Shown in pieces: positions 6,837 through 8,368 of a DNA stretch of 8,368 bases. Made by a program: the position numbers and the translations under genes. The stretch spans positions 1 to 8,368 of the forward strand of contig JABJFP010000167.1 of NCBI GenBank assembly GCA_018662715.1, given 5' to 3'. The notes beneath the pieces were generated by a model that worked only from the letters and a program-made list of their open reading frames with translations, was not told the origin of the DNA and searched no databases. How positions within the stretch are numbered: position 1 is the first letter of the stretch; each line of letters begins with the position of its first letter. Origin of the DNA: Methanobacteriota archaeon (lineage in GTDB: Archaea; Thermoplasmatota; Poseidoniia; Poseidoniales; Poseidoniaceae).

Positions 6837-7595
6837 ATGCGCCGTATGCTTGGAACGATTGTTGGTGGAGCAATCGTTATGTTTGTTATCGCAAATGTCC
6901 AATTCGGTGCCGTTGCTCCACTTGTAGTCAATGGCGTGGATGAGGCCAAATTAGACGTCTTCATGCTTTCAGACCCCAGTTGTAGTTTTGATTCCATAGA
7001 GGCTGAAATTGAAGCGATGGGGACTTCCTACTGTCTTGGAGAACAAGGGCAGTGGTCTGGGGCAGATATTTTGATGCTTTTGGAAGGGATCATCATCATT
7101 CTTGCTGGACGCTTGGAATTGCCACAAAATAAAGCATGGGCTCGCCGCGTTAGAAAAATAGGCTTCATCACTGGATGCACCCTATTCAGTTTTGCAATAC
7201 TTGACCGCCTTGGGTGGATACCTAGTTCTGCTAATTCAGAAGGATTAGCAGACTTCTTCCCGTTTGACATCTCACCCTGGTTGGTACAAATCGGGTTTGC
7301 AGTAGCAGGCGCACTGTTGATGCGAGGACCGAAGTACTGGGAGGCTGAAGCGGTGTCACAGACGCGTGAAAAACTTGACAATCGAAGAGAAAAAGCTGGG
7401 AAATTCCGGGGCTCATTCCTCAATAAAGACAAGCATGACAAGAAAACTCACGACCGTCATGAGCGAAGTCGCCTGTTGAGTAACGATAAAAATCTCTCAA
7501 TGTCCCGAAGAAGAAGCAACCTTCTCGTCATGGCAACCTGCCCTTATTGCCAGGGCGGGGGATGTAAGAAATGCAAAGAATTGGGCGTCTTTTGA
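6837..7595 (+). CDS. Four-helix membrane protein with C-terminal CxxC-x4-CxxC zinc-type tail, function unknown
   Basis: I do not recognise the family. From the ATG at 6837 it has 252 residues. Hydrophobic segments lie at about 6-30, 76-93, 107-125 and 147-163. The basic loop between helices 2 and 3 (A-W-A-R-R-V-R-K-I) and the strongly basic tail put both termini in the cytoplasm by the positive-inside rule. The loop between helices 1 and 2 is then external and contains two cysteines (C49, C66) that could form a disulfide. The tail from about 168 is highly charged and probably flexible (K-D-K-H-D-K-K-T-H-D-R-H-E-R). It ends in C235-P-Y-C238-x4-C243-K-K-C246, a likely zinc knuckle resembling the CxxCxGxG units of DnaJ-type zinc fingers, six residues from the C-terminus. 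A GTG at 6822 in the same frame would add five residues, but GGGGAG at 6827-6832 lies 4 nt before the ATG and favours the shorter form. It is divergent from nadB and upstream of smc, separated from smc by a T-tract and a promoter-like box. Confidence 0.8.
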   Translation: MRRMLGTIVGGAIVMFVIANVQFGAVAPLVVNGVDEAKLDVFMLSDPSCSFDSIEAEIEAMGTSYCLGEQGQWSGADILMLLEGIIIILAGRLELPQNKAWARRVRKIGFITGCTLFSFAILDRLGWIPSSANSEGLADFFPFDISPWLVQIGFAVAGALLMRGPKYWEAEAVSQTREKLDNRREKAGKFRGSFLNKDKHDKKTHDRHERSRLLSNDKNLSMSRRRSNLLVMATCPYCQGGGCKKCKELGVF

Positions 7596-7608
7596 CACCT
7601 TCTCGGCG

Positions 7609-7617
7609 TTTCTTTTT
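7609..7617 (+). terminator. T-rich tract, candidate archaeal terminator of the membrane-protein gene
   Basis: TTTCTTTTT lies 14 nt after the stop codon at 7593-7595. Archaeal RNA polymerase commonly terminates at such non-template T-runs without a hairpin, and none is evident here. It would separate the membrane-protein transcript from smc, which has its own TATA-like box about 45 nt further on. Confidence 0.45.
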
Positions 7618-7660
7618 CACTCCTGAAAACCGTATCACTGAGCCGTGTTTCTTAGTATTC

Positions 7661-7667
7661 TTTAAAA
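7661..7667 (+). promoter_or_regulatory. Candidate archaeal TATA box for smc
   Basis: TTTAAAA is the best TATA-like heptamer between the membrane-protein gene and smc. With the usual archaeal spacing of about 25 bp, transcription would start near 7688-7692, giving a leader of about 40 nt that begins just before the palindrome at 7695-7716. No clear purine-rich BRE precedes it, since the upstream bases are C/T-rich, so this is only moderately supported. Confidence 0.4.
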
Positions 7668-7694
7668 CCTGTAAGCAACGGGTGTGAGAAATAA

Positions 7695-7716
7695 GGTAAG
7701 GATTTGAATTCTTACC
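7695..7716. repeat. Inverted repeat upstream of the smc start, possible operator or leader hairpin
   Basis: The arms are GGTAAGGAT (7695-7703) and ATTCTTACC (7708-7716) around a TTGA centre. The outer six pairs are perfect, the next is G-T, and the last two are A-T and T-A. The repeat ends 13 nt before the smc ATG and 2 nt before its ribosome binding site (7719-7723), and lies just downstream of the predicted transcription start. It could be a dimeric repressor site or an RNA hairpin near the ribosome site. With one copy in the window, function is inference. Confidence 0.45.
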
Positions 7717-7729
7717 AAGAGGGATAGGG

Positions 7730-8368
7730 ATGTATCTAAAGTCACTTGAAGTTTCCAATTTCAAATCGTTCAAGGGCGAAGTGACCATCCCACTTGACCG
7801 TGGATTCACAGCGATCACCGGGCCAAACGGTTCTGGAAAATCCAATTGTGGGGACGCAATTCAATTTGTCCTAGGTCCAAAATCGAATCGGGTGATTCGT
7901 GCTCAGAACTCAACCGATCTTATTTTCAATGGTGGTAAAAATTCCAAACCGGCAAGAGAATGCGCCGTTACTCTCGTTTTTGCAAATCCAGTGATGGGTA
8001 ACGGACGTCGTCGCCTTCCACTTGACAAAGAAGAAATCCGTATGTCTCGAAAAGTTCGCTTGACGCCGTCAAACAACGTTTCCACCTCCTATATGCTGAA
8101 TGGAGAAGACAGCACTCAGAAGGCATTCCACCGATTGCTTGGGGCTGCAAATGCCCGTCCAGACGGATACAACATTGTCCTTCAAGGAGACGTTACAAGT
8201 CTTGCGAAAATGACTGCTAACGAACGTCGCAAAGTTCTCGACAATGTTGCAGGTGTTACTTCGTATGATGATGAAATACGTAAGGCTACCAAGCAACAAG
8301 AAAAGGTCGAGGGTTACATTGAACGCATCGGACTTTTGGAGAAAGAACAACTTGATCGCCTAGCAACT
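7730..8368 (+). CDS. smc: Chromosome segregation ATPase SMC, N-terminal part, truncated by the window edge
   Basis: SMC forms the ATP-driven coiled-coil dimer that compacts and separates chromosomes, in Archaea together with ScpA- and ScpB-type partners. The frame is open from the ATG at 7730 to the last base and gives 213 residues, essentially the N-terminal half of the ATPase head. The full protein should be near 1,150-1,200 residues, so most of the gene lies beyond the window. Visible features are the start M-Y-L-K-S-L-E-V-S-N-F-K-S-F, the Walker A G-P-N-G-S-G-K-S-N (31-39, with K37), D-A-I-Q-F-V-L-G (42-49), S-T-D-L-I-F-N-G-G (61-69), the Q-loop Y-N-I-V-L-Q-G-D-V-T (147-156, with Q152), then E-R-R-K-V-L-D-N-V-A-G-V (165-176) and Y-D-D-E. 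The first coiled coil begins at about 185. The Q-G-D-V-T...E-R-R pattern is typical of archaeal and bacterial SMC rather than Rad50 or RecN. GAGGG at 7719-7723 sits 6 nt before the start. Signature and Walker B motifs are in the missing C-terminal half. Confidence 0.96.
   Translation, partial: MYLKSLEVSNFKSFKGEVTIPLDRGFTAITGPNGSGKSNCGDAIQFVLGPKSNRVIRAQNSTDLIFNGGKNSKPARECAVTLVFANPVMGNGRRRLPLDKEEIRMSRKVRLTPSNNVSTSYMLNGEDSTQKAFHRLLGAANARPDGYNIVLQGDVTSLAKMTANERRKVLDNVAGVTSYDDEIRKATKQQEKVEGYIERIGLLEKEQLDRLAT

Noticed and set aside
6854..6878. Perfect 8-bp inverted repeat AACGATTG...CAATCGTT with a 9-nt spacer
   Set aside because: It lies inside the coding region, where it encodes a repetitive T-I-V-G-G-A-I-V helix; an 8-bp repeat at some spacing is expected by chance in a window this size.
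7028..7441. 137-codon open frame on the minus strand
   Set aside because: It is antisense to the four-helix membrane protein, whose hydrophobic pattern, start signals and cysteine tail are coherent; the antisense product is compositionally odd.

Overview
The window looks like chromosomal DNA of a mesophilic, probably marine, euryarchaeon. The evidence is an A-type (archaeal V-like) ATP synthase subunit B followed by subunit D, an archaeal-type SMC N-terminus, GAGGG/GGGGAG ribosome binding sites at 4-6 nt spacing, and a candidate TATA-type promoter. An oxygen-using L-aspartate oxidase and the moderate base composition fit the Poseidoniales (Marine Group II, Thermoplasmatota) best. That placement is inference from gene content and style, not a database match. 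Gene density is very high, with no tRNA, rRNA, CRISPR, insertion sequence or prophage visible. The only gaps over 100 bp are the two around the small membrane-protein gene.

Layout. Positions 1-880 hold the 3' two-thirds of A-ATPase subunit B, and 915-1532 hold subunit D. Next, 1605-4160 encodes an 851-residue polytopic membrane protein. I recognise it as a degenerate site-2-protease (M50, EGY-like) scaffold with a large C-terminal domain of unknown function. A panE-like ketopantoate reductase (4169-5101) follows after 8 nt, its ribosome binding site overlapping the previous stop codon. These four genes share a strand, and I see no terminator between them, so they may form one transcript. nadB (L-aspartate oxidase) lies on the opposite strand (6713-5076) and overlaps the 3' end of panE by 26 bp, tail to tail. 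From a roughly 120-bp divergent region, a four-helix membrane protein with a C-terminal CxxC...CxxC zinc-type tail (6837-7595) reads rightward. After a T-rich tract, a TATA-like box and a palindrome, smc starts at 7730 and runs off the window.

Roles. B and D belong to the rotary ATP synthase. PanE feeds coenzyme A synthesis. NadB makes iminoaspartate for NAD synthesis. SMC organises chromosomes. The two other membrane proteins are uncharacterised.

The most unusual item is the 851-residue protein. It keeps the whole S2P architecture: the N-terminal small domain, the PNR segment, the HP...G helix and the LPxxxxxGG helix. It has lost every metal ligand (HExxH reads A-T-F-V-Q and the LDGG aspartate reads proline) and carries about 450 extra residues with 13 N-glycosylation sequons and six cysteines. 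It looks like an intramembrane pseudoprotease built into a surface-exposed protein. Most other genes are ordinary housekeeping genes.
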